In this document: piece by piece, positions 17,542 to 24,617 of the stretch | Layout of the letters: every line of letters starts with the position of its first letter | Numbering within the stretch: the first letter of the stretch is position 1 | Origin: Asanoa iriomotensis | GTDB taxonomy: Bacteria; Actinomycetota; Actinomycetes; Mycobacteriales; Micromonosporaceae | Reading direction: 5' to 3' | Assembly: GCF_016862515.1 (NCBI RefSeq) | Contig: NZ_BONC01000001.1 | Coordinates: 186,001-250,000, forward strand | Length of the DNA stretch: 64,000 nt | The notes under the pieces: generated by a model | The model's database searches: none | What the model was told of the DNA's origin: nothing | What the model saw: the letters and a program-made list of their open reading frames with translations, nothing else | Program-made: the position numbers and the translations under genes

Positions 17542-18165
17542 ATGAAGGTCGCCGTCATCACCGAATGGCATCCGTTCGACGTCGTCAACTTCCAGCGGCT
17601 CTTCTGGTCCTTCGACGACATCGAGGCGTACCCGCAGCCCTGGGACATCTTCTGTAAGGACCCCGGACGCGACGGCTACGACGCCCTCGTGTTCTACAAC
17701 ATGAGCTTCCCCGCCCCGGCGTCGGACGATTCGCGCCGGCGCTACCTGGAGGACTCGTTCGGCACGACCGGTCAGGGGATCGTGCTGCTACACCACGCGA
17801 TCCTGAGCTACGAGACCTGGCCGTTCTGGGACGGGGTGTCGGGCACGCGGGACAGGCGGTTCACCTATCACCCGGAGCAGGAGCTCCGGTGCGCAGTGGT
17901 CGGCGACCACCCGATCACGCGCGGGCTCGGCGACTTCACCGTCGTGGACGAGTCGTACGCGATGGCGGAGCCGGCGGAGGACAACGACGTCCTCATCACG
18001 ACCGACCACCCGCGGAGCCTGCGGGCTCTCGCGTGGACGCGGACCTACCGGAACAGCCGCGTGTTCTGCTACCAGTCGGGTCACGACGACACGACCTGGC
18101 GCGACCCGACGTTCCGGACCGTGCTGCGGCGCGGCATCTTCTGGACCGCGGGACTACTGGACTGA
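17542..18165 (+). CDS. ThuA-domain protein (class I glutamine-amidotransferase-like fold)
   Basis: 207 residues. The pattern YDALVFYNMSFP, GIVLLHHAILSY, the conserved Tyr-His in FTYHPEQ, HPITRGL and the C-terminal YQSGHDDTTW identifies the ThuA family. ThuA-like proteins act in disaccharide catabolism involving 3-ketosugars (trehalose utilisation in rhizobia). It lies 14 nt after the epimerase gene, surely the same transcript. The reaction is not established from sequence. Confidence 0.82.
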   Translation: MKVAVITEWHPFDVVNFQRLFWSFDDIEAYPQPWDIFCKDPGRDGYDALVFYNMSFPAPASDDSRRRYLEDSFGTTGQGIVLLHHAILSYETWPFWDGVSGTRDRRFTYHPEQELRCAVVGDHPITRGLGDFTVVDESYAMAEPAEDNDVLITTDHPRSLRALAWTRTYRNSRVFCYQSGHDDTTWRDPTFRTVLRRGIFWTAGLLD

Positions 18166-18176
18166 ATGGACGGCGG

Positions 18177-18203
18177 CCCGGGTGGATCTCCGGTCCACCC
18201 GGG
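18177..18203. terminator. Strong hairpin between the ThuA and aldo/keto reductase genes
   Basis: CCCGGGTGGA pairs perfectly with TCCACCCGGG (10 bp) across a 7-nt loop, 11 nt after the ThuA stop. There is no T-run, as is common in actinomycetes. It may terminate part of the transcripts or protect the upstream mRNA end, lowering expression of the reductase. Confidence 0.5.
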
Positions 18204-18220
18204 CTCCACAAAGGAGACAC

Positions 18221-19138
18221 ATGAGGTACGTGGACATCGGCGGCTCCGGGCTGCTCGGCTCGACGGTGGCGCTGGGCTGCATGCGGATCGCGAGCCTCGA
18301 CAAGGCCGAGCTGGTGAACCTGCTCGGTGTCGCCGTCGACGCCGGCATCAACCTCTTCGACCACGCCGACATCTACGGCGGCGGCCGGTGTGAGGAGGTC
18401 TTCGGCGAGGCGTTCCGGTCGGTTTCGGTGCGGCGGGAGGACGTGCTGCTGCAGACCAAGTGCGGCATCCGCGACGGGTTCTTCGACTTCTCGAAGGAGC
18501 ACATCCTCGCCTCCGTCAATGGCTCCCTTTCCCGGCTGGGCACCGATCACGTCGACCTGCTCCTGCTGCACCGGCCGGACGCACTGGTCGAGCCCGCGGA
18601 GGTTGCGGCTGCCTTCGACGAGCTGCACGCCGCGGGCAAGGTGCGCGCCTTCGGGGTCAGCAACCAGCACCCTATGCAGATCGAGCTGCTGCGCCGGCAC
18701 GTGCGCCAGCCGCTGGTCACCAACCAGCTCCAGCTCAGCGTGGCGCACACCGGCATGATCGACGCCGGGATCAACGTGAACATGACCAGCCCCGGGGCGT
18801 TCGACCGGGACGGCGGCGTCCTCGACTACTGCCGGCTGCACGGGATCACGATCCAGGCCTGGTCGGTCCTCCAGTACGGGCAGATCGAGGGCACGCTGCT
18901 GGACGCCGAGCAGTTCCCCGAGCTGGACCGGGCGTTGCGCGACACCGCCGACCAGCTCTCGGTCACGCCCGCGGCGGTGGCGGTCGCCTGGATCCTGCGG
19001 CACCCGGCGCGGATGCAGGCGATCGTCGGCTCGACCAACGCCGCGCGCGTCGCGAGCCTCGCGGCCGCCAGCGACGTGGAGCTGAGCCGGCCGGCCTGGT
19101 ACGAGGTCTACCGCGCGGCCGGCAACCGCCTGCCGTGA
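18221..19138 (+). CDS. Aldo/keto reductase
   Basis: 305 residues forming the AKR barrel. The catalytic set is present: Asp in NLFDHADIY (Tyr four residues later), Lys in LQTKCG and His in LLLLHRPD; the C-terminal IVGSTNAARV binds NADPH. ATG 18221 has AAGGAG 5 nt upstream. It is the third gene of the sugar cluster, separated from ThuA by a hairpin. Most similar in style to the YdhF-type bacterial AKRs; the substrate is probably a sugar aldehyde or keto-sugar, by context only. Confidence 0.88.
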   Translation: MRYVDIGGSGLLGSTVALGCMRIASLDKAELVNLLGVAVDAGINLFDHADIYGGGRCEEVFGEAFRSVSVRREDVLLQTKCGIRDGFFDFSKEHILASVNGSLSRLGTDHVDLLLLHRPDALVEPAEVAAAFDELHAAGKVRAFGVSNQHPMQIELLRRHVRQPLVTNQLQLSVAHTGMIDAGINVNMTSPGAFDRDGGVLDYCRLHGITIQAWSVLQYGQIEGTLLDAEQFPELDRALRDTADQLSVTPAAVAVAWILRHPARMQAIVGSTNAARVASLAAASDVELSRPAWYEVYRAAGNRLP

Positions 19139-19170
19139 CCGTCAGGCCGGGCGCCAGCCCGGCCGGTGGA

Positions 19171-19290
19171 CGTCGGCGCCTGGGGTATGCGGACCAGGGC
19201 CACCTGACCCGCGACTTCACCGCGGTGGTCGGGGAGCCACCGGCCTGTTACGCGCGCGCCCAGCCCGGCGCCGCTGCGGGCCAGGAGTAG
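19171..19290 (+). pseudogene. Remnant of an AraC-family regulator (C-terminal end only)
   Basis: A 39-codon stretch ending in TAG reads RRLGYADQGHLTRDF followed by VVGEPPACYAR, the unmistakable second helix-turn-helix end of AraC/XylS regulators. There is no start codon or upstream HTH, ligand domain or room for one, because the aldo/keto reductase ends at 19138. It is therefore a 3' remnant left after a deletion. Confidence 0.7.
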
Positions 19291-19293
19291 CGT
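19288..19293 (+). promoter_or_regulatory. -10 box of leaderless promoter (SDR gene)
   Basis: TAGCGT followed by exactly 7 nt and then ATG 19301; no Shine-Dalgarno sequence is present. Same arrangement as at nine other starts in the window. Confidence 0.5.
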
Positions 19294-19300
19294 CGCCGGT

Positions 19301-19948
19301 ATGAGGATCGTCATCGCCGGCGGCCACGGGCAGGTTGCCCGACTGCTCAACCGGCGGCTCGCGGACGCGGGCCACACACCGGTCGGCATCATCCGTAACG
19401 CCGCGCAGTCCGACGAGGTGACCGCGTCCGGCGCCGAACCGGTAGTGCTGGACCTCGAGAAGGCCTCCCGCGACGAGGTCGCCGCGGTACTCGCCGGCGC
19501 CGACGCGACCGTGTTCGCCGCCGGCGCAGGCCGAGGCAGCGGCCCAGCTCGCAAGTGGACGGTAGACCGGGACGCGGCGATCCTGCTCGCCGCCGCGGCG
19601 GCCACGGCCGGCGTACGCCGTTTCGTGCTGCTCTCCGCGATCGGCGCCGACGACTTCGACCGCACGCTGGACGACGACTTCGAGGTCTACCTGGAGGCCA
19701 AGAGCGCCGCCGACGCCGCGGTCCGCGACAGCGACCTCGAGTGGACGATCCTGCGCCCGGACGGTTTCACCGACAAGCCCGGCACCGGCAAGGTCACGGT
19801 GGCCGAGACGGTCGGCCGGTCGAGCATCCCGCGCGCGGACGTGGCCGCGGTGATCGCCGCGCTGGTGACCGGCACCCTGGCCGTGCACCGCCAGTTCGAG
19901 GTGACGGGCGGCGACACCCCGATCGACGAGGCGATCGCCGCCCTCTGA
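19301..19948 (+). CDS. NAD(P)-binding SDR-like oxidoreductase (NmrA/YwnB type)
   Basis: 215 residues of an atypical short-chain dehydrogenase. The nucleotide-binding motif GGHGQVARLL sits at the N-terminus, then TVFAAGAG, FVLLSAIGAD and LEWTILRPDGFTD, characteristic of the NAD(P)-binding SDR_a5 family. The usual Tyr-x-x-x-Lys is represented by VYLEAKSAAD. Function is probably NADPH-dependent redox or redox sensing; no partner gene is evident. Probably leaderless mRNA. Confidence 0.85.
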   Translation: MRIVIAGGHGQVARLLNRRLADAGHTPVGIIRNAAQSDEVTASGAEPVVLDLEKASRDEVAAVLAGADATVFAAGAGRGSGPARKWTVDRDAAILLAAAAATAGVRRFVLLSAIGADDFDRTLDDDFEVYLEAKSAADAAVRDSDLEWTILRPDGFTDKPGTGKVTVAETVGRSSIPRADVAAVIAALVTGTLAVHRQFEVTGGDTPIDEAIAAL

Positions 19949-19952
19949 CCGC

Positions 19953-21263
19953 TCAGGCCCGGGCAGGCGGCTGGTCGACCGACGACTCGACGTCGGGCAC
20001 ACCGGCCGCCTTCTCCTCGTCTTCGTCCTCGTCGGTGGGTTCGGTGCCGGGCGGCTCCCGGTCGGGCGTCGGCTCCCCACCGGGATGGTCGGCGAGGTAC
20101 CGCACCGCGGTGTTGCCCACGGCGAGAATCGGCACGGCCACCAGACCGCCGACGATGCCACCGACCACTACACCGGTGGCGATCGCCAGAATGACGGCGA
20201 GCGGATGCAGCGCCACCGCCCTCCCCATGATCAGCGGCTGCAGCACGTGCCCTTCGAGCTGCTGCACGCCGATCACGATGGCGAGCACGATGAGAGCGCT
20301 GATCGGCCCCTGGGTGACCAAGGCGACCAGCACGGCGACGGCGCCGCTCACGGTCGCACCGATCACGGGGATGAACGCACCGAGGAACACGAGCGCCGCC
20401 AACGGAAGCGCGAGCGGGATCCCCATCACGGCGAGCCCGATCCCGATGCCGACCGCGTCGATCAACGCGACGAGAACGGTGGCCCGCACGTACGAGACGA
20501 GGGTGTGCCAGGAGTAGTGCCCGGCCCTGGCAACCGGCACCCGCGCGCCACGAGGCAGCAGCCGGCACAGGAAGGTCCAGATCGACTCACCGTCACGCAG
20601 GTAGAAGAAGAGCGTGAACAACGCGAGCAGCACACCGGTGGCAACCTCACCGATCGTGGTCGCCGTGCTCAGCGCCCCGGTCGCCAGACTGTCCCGGTTG
20701 TCCATGAACTGCCGCTGAAGCTGCTCGATCGCGTCGCTGACCTGACTCTGCGAGATGTGCAACGGACTGTTCGCGAGCCAGGTCTGCACCTCGTCGATCC
20801 CCTGCCCGACCTGATCGGACAGATCATCGAACTGCGCGATGAACGTCTGCACGATCAGACTGAGCCCGCCGAACACGACGATCAGCCCACCGATCAGCAC
20901 CAACGCGGCGGCCAACGACCTGTTCATCCCGCGCCGCCGCATCGCGGCGGCCACAGGCTCGAGCAACGCCGCGAGCAGGATCGCCACCACGACAGGGATC
21001 AGCACGATCCGCAGAACCCCGATAACCCGGAACAAAAGGTACGCGGCGGCAACGAACAACACGATCCGCCAGGCCCAAGCCCCCGCGACCCGAACCGCAC
21101 GAGGTATCCCGTCGTCAACGGTCGGCTTCGGATCAACCACCACCACCGGCGCAACGGCCGGCGCCAACCGCTGATTGGGAGTAAACGGCGGCGGCCCACC
21201 CTGCCGCCCAGCGGCACGCATGGTGCTACGCGCACGCTCCCGCACGGACTCGACCCACGTCAT
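19953..21263 (-). CDS. AI-2E (PerM)-family membrane transporter
   Basis: 436 residues with about eight membrane helices: two near residues 65-100, a central soluble segment (about 150-210, QVGQGIDEVQTWL), then the conserved C-terminal bundle with IGVQQLEGHVLQPLIMGR, the family signature. The last 55 residues are acidic and Pro-rich (EDEDEEKAAG). Members include the autoinducer-2 exporter TqsA and Na+/H+ antiporters; the substrate here is unknown. Convergent with the SDR gene, 4 nt apart. Confidence 0.9.
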   Translation of the reverse strand: MTWVESVRERARSTMRAAGRQGGPPPFTPNQRLAPAVAPVVVVDPKPTVDDGIPRAVRVAGAWAWRIVLFVAAAYLLFRVIGVLRIVLIPVVVAILLAALLEPVAAAMRRRGMNRSLAAALVLIGGLIVVFGGLSLIVQTFIAQFDDLSDQVGQGIDEVQTWLANSPLHISQSQVSDAIEQLQRQFMDNRDSLATGALSTATTIGEVATGVLLALFTLFFYLRDGESIWTFLCRLLPRGARVPVARAGHYSWHTLVSYVRATVLVALIDAVGIGIGLAVMGIPLALPLAALVFLGAFIPVIGATVSGAVAVLVALVTQGPISALIVLAIVIGVQQLEGHVLQPLIMGRAVALHPLAVILAIATGVVVGGIVGGLVAVPILAVGNTAVRYLADHPGGEPTPDREPPGTEPTDEDEDEEKAAGVPDVESSVDQPPARA

Positions 21264-21323
21264 GCCGCACTGCGTTGCCCACCGGCGAGGACCCGGAAAC
21301 CCACAACGGCGGCAAGCGCGAAC

Positions 21324-21815
21324 CTAAGAAAACCCGTAGAACGCCAACTCGGTCGGAGGAGGCGGCACTCCACGATATTTCTGCACTCTCACTTCCCACT
21401 GACTCCGCCGCCGCTGCCGATCCCGCCGCCCCCGATCCCGATAAAACGTCTCAGGCGGCCGAGCCAGCCCGTAAAGATCCCCCCACCACTCCCCCAACAA
21501 CGGATCAAGAATCACGTCAAGATGAGCGGGAAACCGCCGCGAGCCGCCATCGACCGTGTTGTCGCTCTCCACCATCGGCATCAGCCTGCGCCGAGTCTCA
21601 TCGACAACCACGATCCGAAACCCGCAGGCCCCCAACAAGCGCTCAACCATGGCCAGGCTGGGAACCAAATCCCCGGACTCGATCCGCCCCACAGTGCCAT
21701 GACTGGCCCCACTCTTCTTAGCCAACTGCCGCTGACTGAAATCGGCCCGCCGCCGAGCAGCCCGCACCAACCCAGAAACCGACCAAACAAGAGAAGCACG
21801 AACCGATCCACTCAT
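21324..21815 (-). CDS. XRE-family helix-turn-helix protein
   Basis: 163 residues from ATG 21815. An N-terminal HTH_3 domain (about 15-70: FSQRQLAKKSGASHGTVGRI then ESGDLVPSLAMVERLL) is followed by an 85-residue tail with PAHLDVILDPLLGEWWG, a C-terminal pattern often seen in short actinobacterial XRE proteins. Codon use is less GC-biased than neighbours. The long in-frame upstream extension runs through the large inverted repeat at 21903-21974 and is not coding. Target unknown. Confidence 0.8.
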   Translation of the reverse strand: MSGSVRASLVWSVSGLVRAARRRADFSQRQLAKKSGASHGTVGRIESGDLVPSLAMVERLLGACGFRIVVVDETRRRLMPMVESDNTVDGGSRRFPAHLDVILDPLLGEWWGDLYGLARPPETFYRDRGRRDRQRRRSQWEVRVQKYRGVPPPPTELAFYGFS

Positions 21816-22649
21816 GGCCCCAGCATGCCGCCCCACCACCGACCCCAAAACCCCACGCCAAAACCTGTGGATAACCCCGACCAGCCCACACCCACCACCG
21901 GCCGCTTTGCTCTGCATCCATATACGCACCACCCCGAGCCAGGGGTGGTGCGTATATGGATGCAGAGCAAAGCGTGGATGACAGGGTGGCTTGGCGACCT
22001 GGCTCATGGTTGGCGTTGAGGGCTGCTGACTGGCACGGCGCGTGACCGACCGGCACCGTGTTGGCCGTGATCGCCATCGATGACGGGATCGCCCGTTAGG
22101 CCCGTTATTACTCTGTTCGTCTCTTGGAGCCAGCCCCGGAGGTGCCTGCGCGTCGTCGTCGACTCGGCTGCCGGTCGCGTTGCTCCTCCAAGCGCTGGTT
22201 GGTCGATCGGGGTGTCCGTCCCCGAAATGCGCGAGGACCTCGCCGTCGCCCTCGCGCGGCACCACCTACCCTCACCCGGCGACGACCGCCGACGGCTGGC
22301 CGATCGGTCGGGTCTTGTGGCTGGCCCTGTAATGGTCGGTGGGGTCGACGGTTGGGCTCCAGGGCTCGGTGCGATTCGTGGACCTTCGGCGGTGCGTGGC
22401 GCGGGTGCGGGGCGGCGGACCTCTTGGGAGCGTGCGGTTGACCGCACTGGGATTGGGCGGGCGGCTCGGTGGTTCGGCGCTGCGGTGGTTGCGAGGCTGG
22501 GGCTGCGGGTGACGGATCTCGGGGCGGGTGGTGGCGGTTGTGATCTGCGAAGCTGGCATCATGGCGGTCATTGGGCTCGTCCTCGCCGTCGGTGCGGTGG
22601 GTGGGACGCCGGTGCCGGTCGTCCACTCCGCGTCGATCGAGGCGGCGCG
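21816..22649. other. 834-bp largely non-coding region
   Basis: Between the leftward XRE gene and the rightward histidine kinase. It holds the 33-bp inverted repeat at 21903-21974 and a possible 30-codon reading frame at 22561-22653. Long open frames on both strands here have low-complexity Arg/Pro/Ser products and no recognisable domain, so I treat them as chance. Base composition is slightly richer in A/T near 21840-22110. Confidence 0.6.
21903..21974. repeat. 33-bp perfect inverted repeat with 6-nt loop
   Basis: Each arm contains CATCCATATACGCACCACCC (or its complement) within 33 identical complementary bases; the loop is GAGCCA. It lies 88 bp upstream of the XRE start, not between convergent genes. 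It could be a palindromic mobile repeat (REP/MITE-like), a very strong bidirectional terminator, or a protein-binding site. Its length and perfection imply recent origin or selection. Confidence 0.85.
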
Positions 22650-22653
22650 GTGA
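22561..22653 (+). CDS. Possible 30-residue leader peptide coupled to the histidine kinase
   Basis: ATG 22561 opens a frame MAVIGLVLAVGAVGG with a hydrophobic core, ending at TGA 22651-22653, which overlaps the kinase GTG by GTGA. Alternative GTG starts lie at 22528 and 22540. No strong ribosome-binding site. The precise stop/start overlap suggests translational coupling, but chance is possible. Confidence 0.25.
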   Translation: MAVIGLVLAVGAVGGTPVPVVHSASIEAAR

Positions 22654-23873
22654 GGGCCGTTCTGGTTGGTCCGTTCGAGTGGCGGACCTGGCGGCAAGTT
22701 CTGTATGCCGTGGCCGGGGTGGTGCTGTCGGCGCCCGCGCTTCTCGTGCCGGTTGTGCTTGTCGTTGTCGTGCCGGCGGGACTCGTTGGGGTCGGGCTGC
22801 CGCTGGTGGTTGGGGTGTTGTTGCTCGCCCGGCGGTTGCCTCGCTGGTTCGGCTTGTTGTCCCGGCCGTTGCTCGGGTGGGAACTGCCGCCTCCGCCGCC
22901 GTTGCGTGGGCGGACGCTGCTTGGTCTGGCGCGTTTGGTGTTGGTCGATGGGCGGGGCTGGCGGGCCGCCGTGTACGCGTTCGTGAAGGTGCCTTTGGCC
23001 TTTGTCTCCGCTTATGTGGCTGTGGTCGGGACGCTTTTTGCCGTTATGTTGATTTTCTCGCCGGTGTGGTGGGCCGTTGGCGCCGACGATCTCAGTCCGG
23101 TTGGCGTTGATCGGCGGGGCGACACCGCGTATGTCTCGGCTATCGGTGTCGTCTCATTGTTCTTGTTTCCGTGGTTGTTGCGCGGTCTGGTCGCTCTCGA
23201 TCGCGCGTTGGCGACGTTGTTGCTTGGGCCCGGGCCGGCGGCTGAGCGCATCGACGAGCTGGTGACCAGCCGGGCTGCGCTGACCGCCGATGCCGCTGCC
23301 ACGTTGCGGCGGCTCGAGCGTGACCTGCACGACGGGACCCAGGCTCGGCTCGTGGCGCTCGGCATGACCCTGGCCCGGATCGAGAAGAGACTCGGGCCCG
23401 ACGAACACGAAGCGCTCGCGCTGGTTGACGCCGCCCGTGGTGGTGTGACCGATGCGCTCGACGAGCTTCGGGAGATCGTTCGCGGTATCCATCCGCCGGC
23501 GTTGGACGCGGGACTGCCGACCGCGCTCGGTACGTTGGCGGCGCGCAGTGGGCTGCCTGTCACCGTTTCGGTGTCGTTGGACCGCACCCCGTCGGCCGAC
23601 GCGGCAACCACCGTGTACTTCACGGCCGCCGAATTGCTCAGCAACGCGGCCAAGCACGCTGGTGCGCGGACCGTGGAGCTGTCGCTCAGCGGCGCGGACG
23701 GGTGGTTACGGTTGGTCGTGACCGACGACGGGCGCGGCGGTGCGGCGGCCTCTTCCACGGGTACGGGTCTGCGTGGGCTGATCGCCCGCGCGCGGGCCCT
23801 CGACGGGCGGCTCGAGGTGTCCAGCCCCGACGGCGGTCCGACCACGGTCGTCTTGAGCCTTCCAGGAGCCTGA
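22650..23873 (+). CDS. Sensor histidine kinase (NarL-type two-component system)
   Basis: 407 residues. The N-terminal half contains four or more membrane helices without a large extracellular domain. HisKA_3 follows with LERDLHDGTQARLVAL (phospho-His in the HDGTQ box) and the IVRGIHPPALDAGL segment. The HATPase domain shows ELLSNAAKHA (N box) and TDDGRGG with GTGLRGL (G boxes). It should autophosphorylate and pass phosphate to the adjacent response regulator, whose GTG follows the stop by one base. GTG 22650 was chosen because it begins the membrane domain and is preceded by a purine-rich stretch. Confidence 0.9.
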   Translation: MRAVLVGPFEWRTWRQVLYAVAGVVLSAPALLVPVVLVVVVPAGLVGVGLPLVVGVLLLARRLPRWFGLLSRPLLGWELPPPPPLRGRTLLGLARLVLVDGRGWRAAVYAFVKVPLAFVSAYVAVVGTLFAVMLIFSPVWWAVGADDLSPVGVDRRGDTAYVSAIGVVSLFLFPWLLRGLVALDRALATLLLGPGPAAERIDELVTSRAALTADAAATLRRLERDLHDGTQARLVALGMTLARIEKRLGPDEHEALALVDAARGGVTDALDELREIVRGIHPPALDAGLPTALGTLAARSGLPVTVSVSLDRTPSADAATTVYFTAAELLSNAAKHAGARTVELSLSGADGWLRLVVTDDGRGGAAASSTGTGLRGLIARARALDGRLEVSSPDGGPTTVVLSLPGA

Positions 23874-23874
23874 T

Positions 23875-24537
23875 GTGCGTACCGTCATCGCCGAGGACAA
23901 CGTGCTGATGCGCGACGGCATGTCCGCATTGCTCGGCGACCACGACGTGTCCGTGCTCGCCGCGGTATCCGACGCGGCTGGTCTGTTGGCCGCCGTCGAG
24001 GAGCATCGCCCCGATGTGGCGATCGTCGACGTGCGCATGCCGCCGACGTTCACGGACGAGGGTGTACGGGCGGCGATCGCCATCCGGTCTGCGTACCCGG
24101 AGACGGGTGTCCTGGTTTTCTCGCAGTGGGTTGAGACCGTGTACGCGAACCAGTTGCTCCGCGACCACCCCGAGCGGGTCGGTTACCTGCTCAAGGATCG
24201 GATCGTCAGCACGGCGGCGTTCCTGGACGCCCTGCGGCGCATCGCCGACGGCGGTGTGGCGCTGGATCCGGAGGTGATTCGGCAGCTGCTATCGGCACCC
24301 ACAGTGGACGCCGGGCTGGCCCGGCTCACCCCGCGCGAGCGCGAGATTCTGGCGTTGCTGGCGGAGGGGCGCTCCAACGTCGCCATCGCGGCGGATCTGC
24401 GTCTGGCCGGCCGTAGCGTGGAGAAGCACGTCACGGCCATCTTCACGAAGCTCGACCTGCCGCCGGCGCCCACCGATCATCGCCGCGTTCGCGCGGTCCT
24501 GCGGTACCTCGAAGCCCAACGCCTGTCCACTCAGTAG
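23875..24537 (+). CDS. LuxR/NarL-type response regulator
   Basis: 220 residues: a receiver domain with acidic pocket (AEDNVLMRDG), phospho-acceptor Asp in AIVDVRMPP and conserved Lys in GYLLKDRI, then a C-terminal LuxR HTH (LTPREREILALLAEGRSNVA and SVEKHVTAIFTKLDL). Partner of the preceding kinase; the stop-to-start spacing is 1 nt with AGGAG ahead of the GTG. Targets unknown; autoregulation is common in this family. Confidence 0.93.
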   Translation: MRTVIAEDNVLMRDGMSALLGDHDVSVLAAVSDAAGLLAAVEEHRPDVAIVDVRMPPTFTDEGVRAAIAIRSAYPETGVLVFSQWVETVYANQLLRDHPERVGYLLKDRIVSTAAFLDALRRIADGGVALDPEVIRQLLSAPTVDAGLARLTPREREILALLAEGRSNVAIAADLRLAGRSVEKHVTAIFTKLDLPPAPTDHRRVRAVLRYLEAQRLSTQ

Positions 24538-24617
24538 GATGGCGCGTTGCCGGCCTCGGCCTGGTCGCGCGATCATCGACGCCAGGTGATGGCTCGTCTT
24601 ACCGGGACCGGGGGTAC

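Noticed and set aside
22080-22626. Open frames on both strands upstream of the histidine kinase
   Set aside because: Products are Arg/Pro/Ser-rich, without hydrophobic pattern or known motif; no ribosome-binding site fits. Treated as non-coding.
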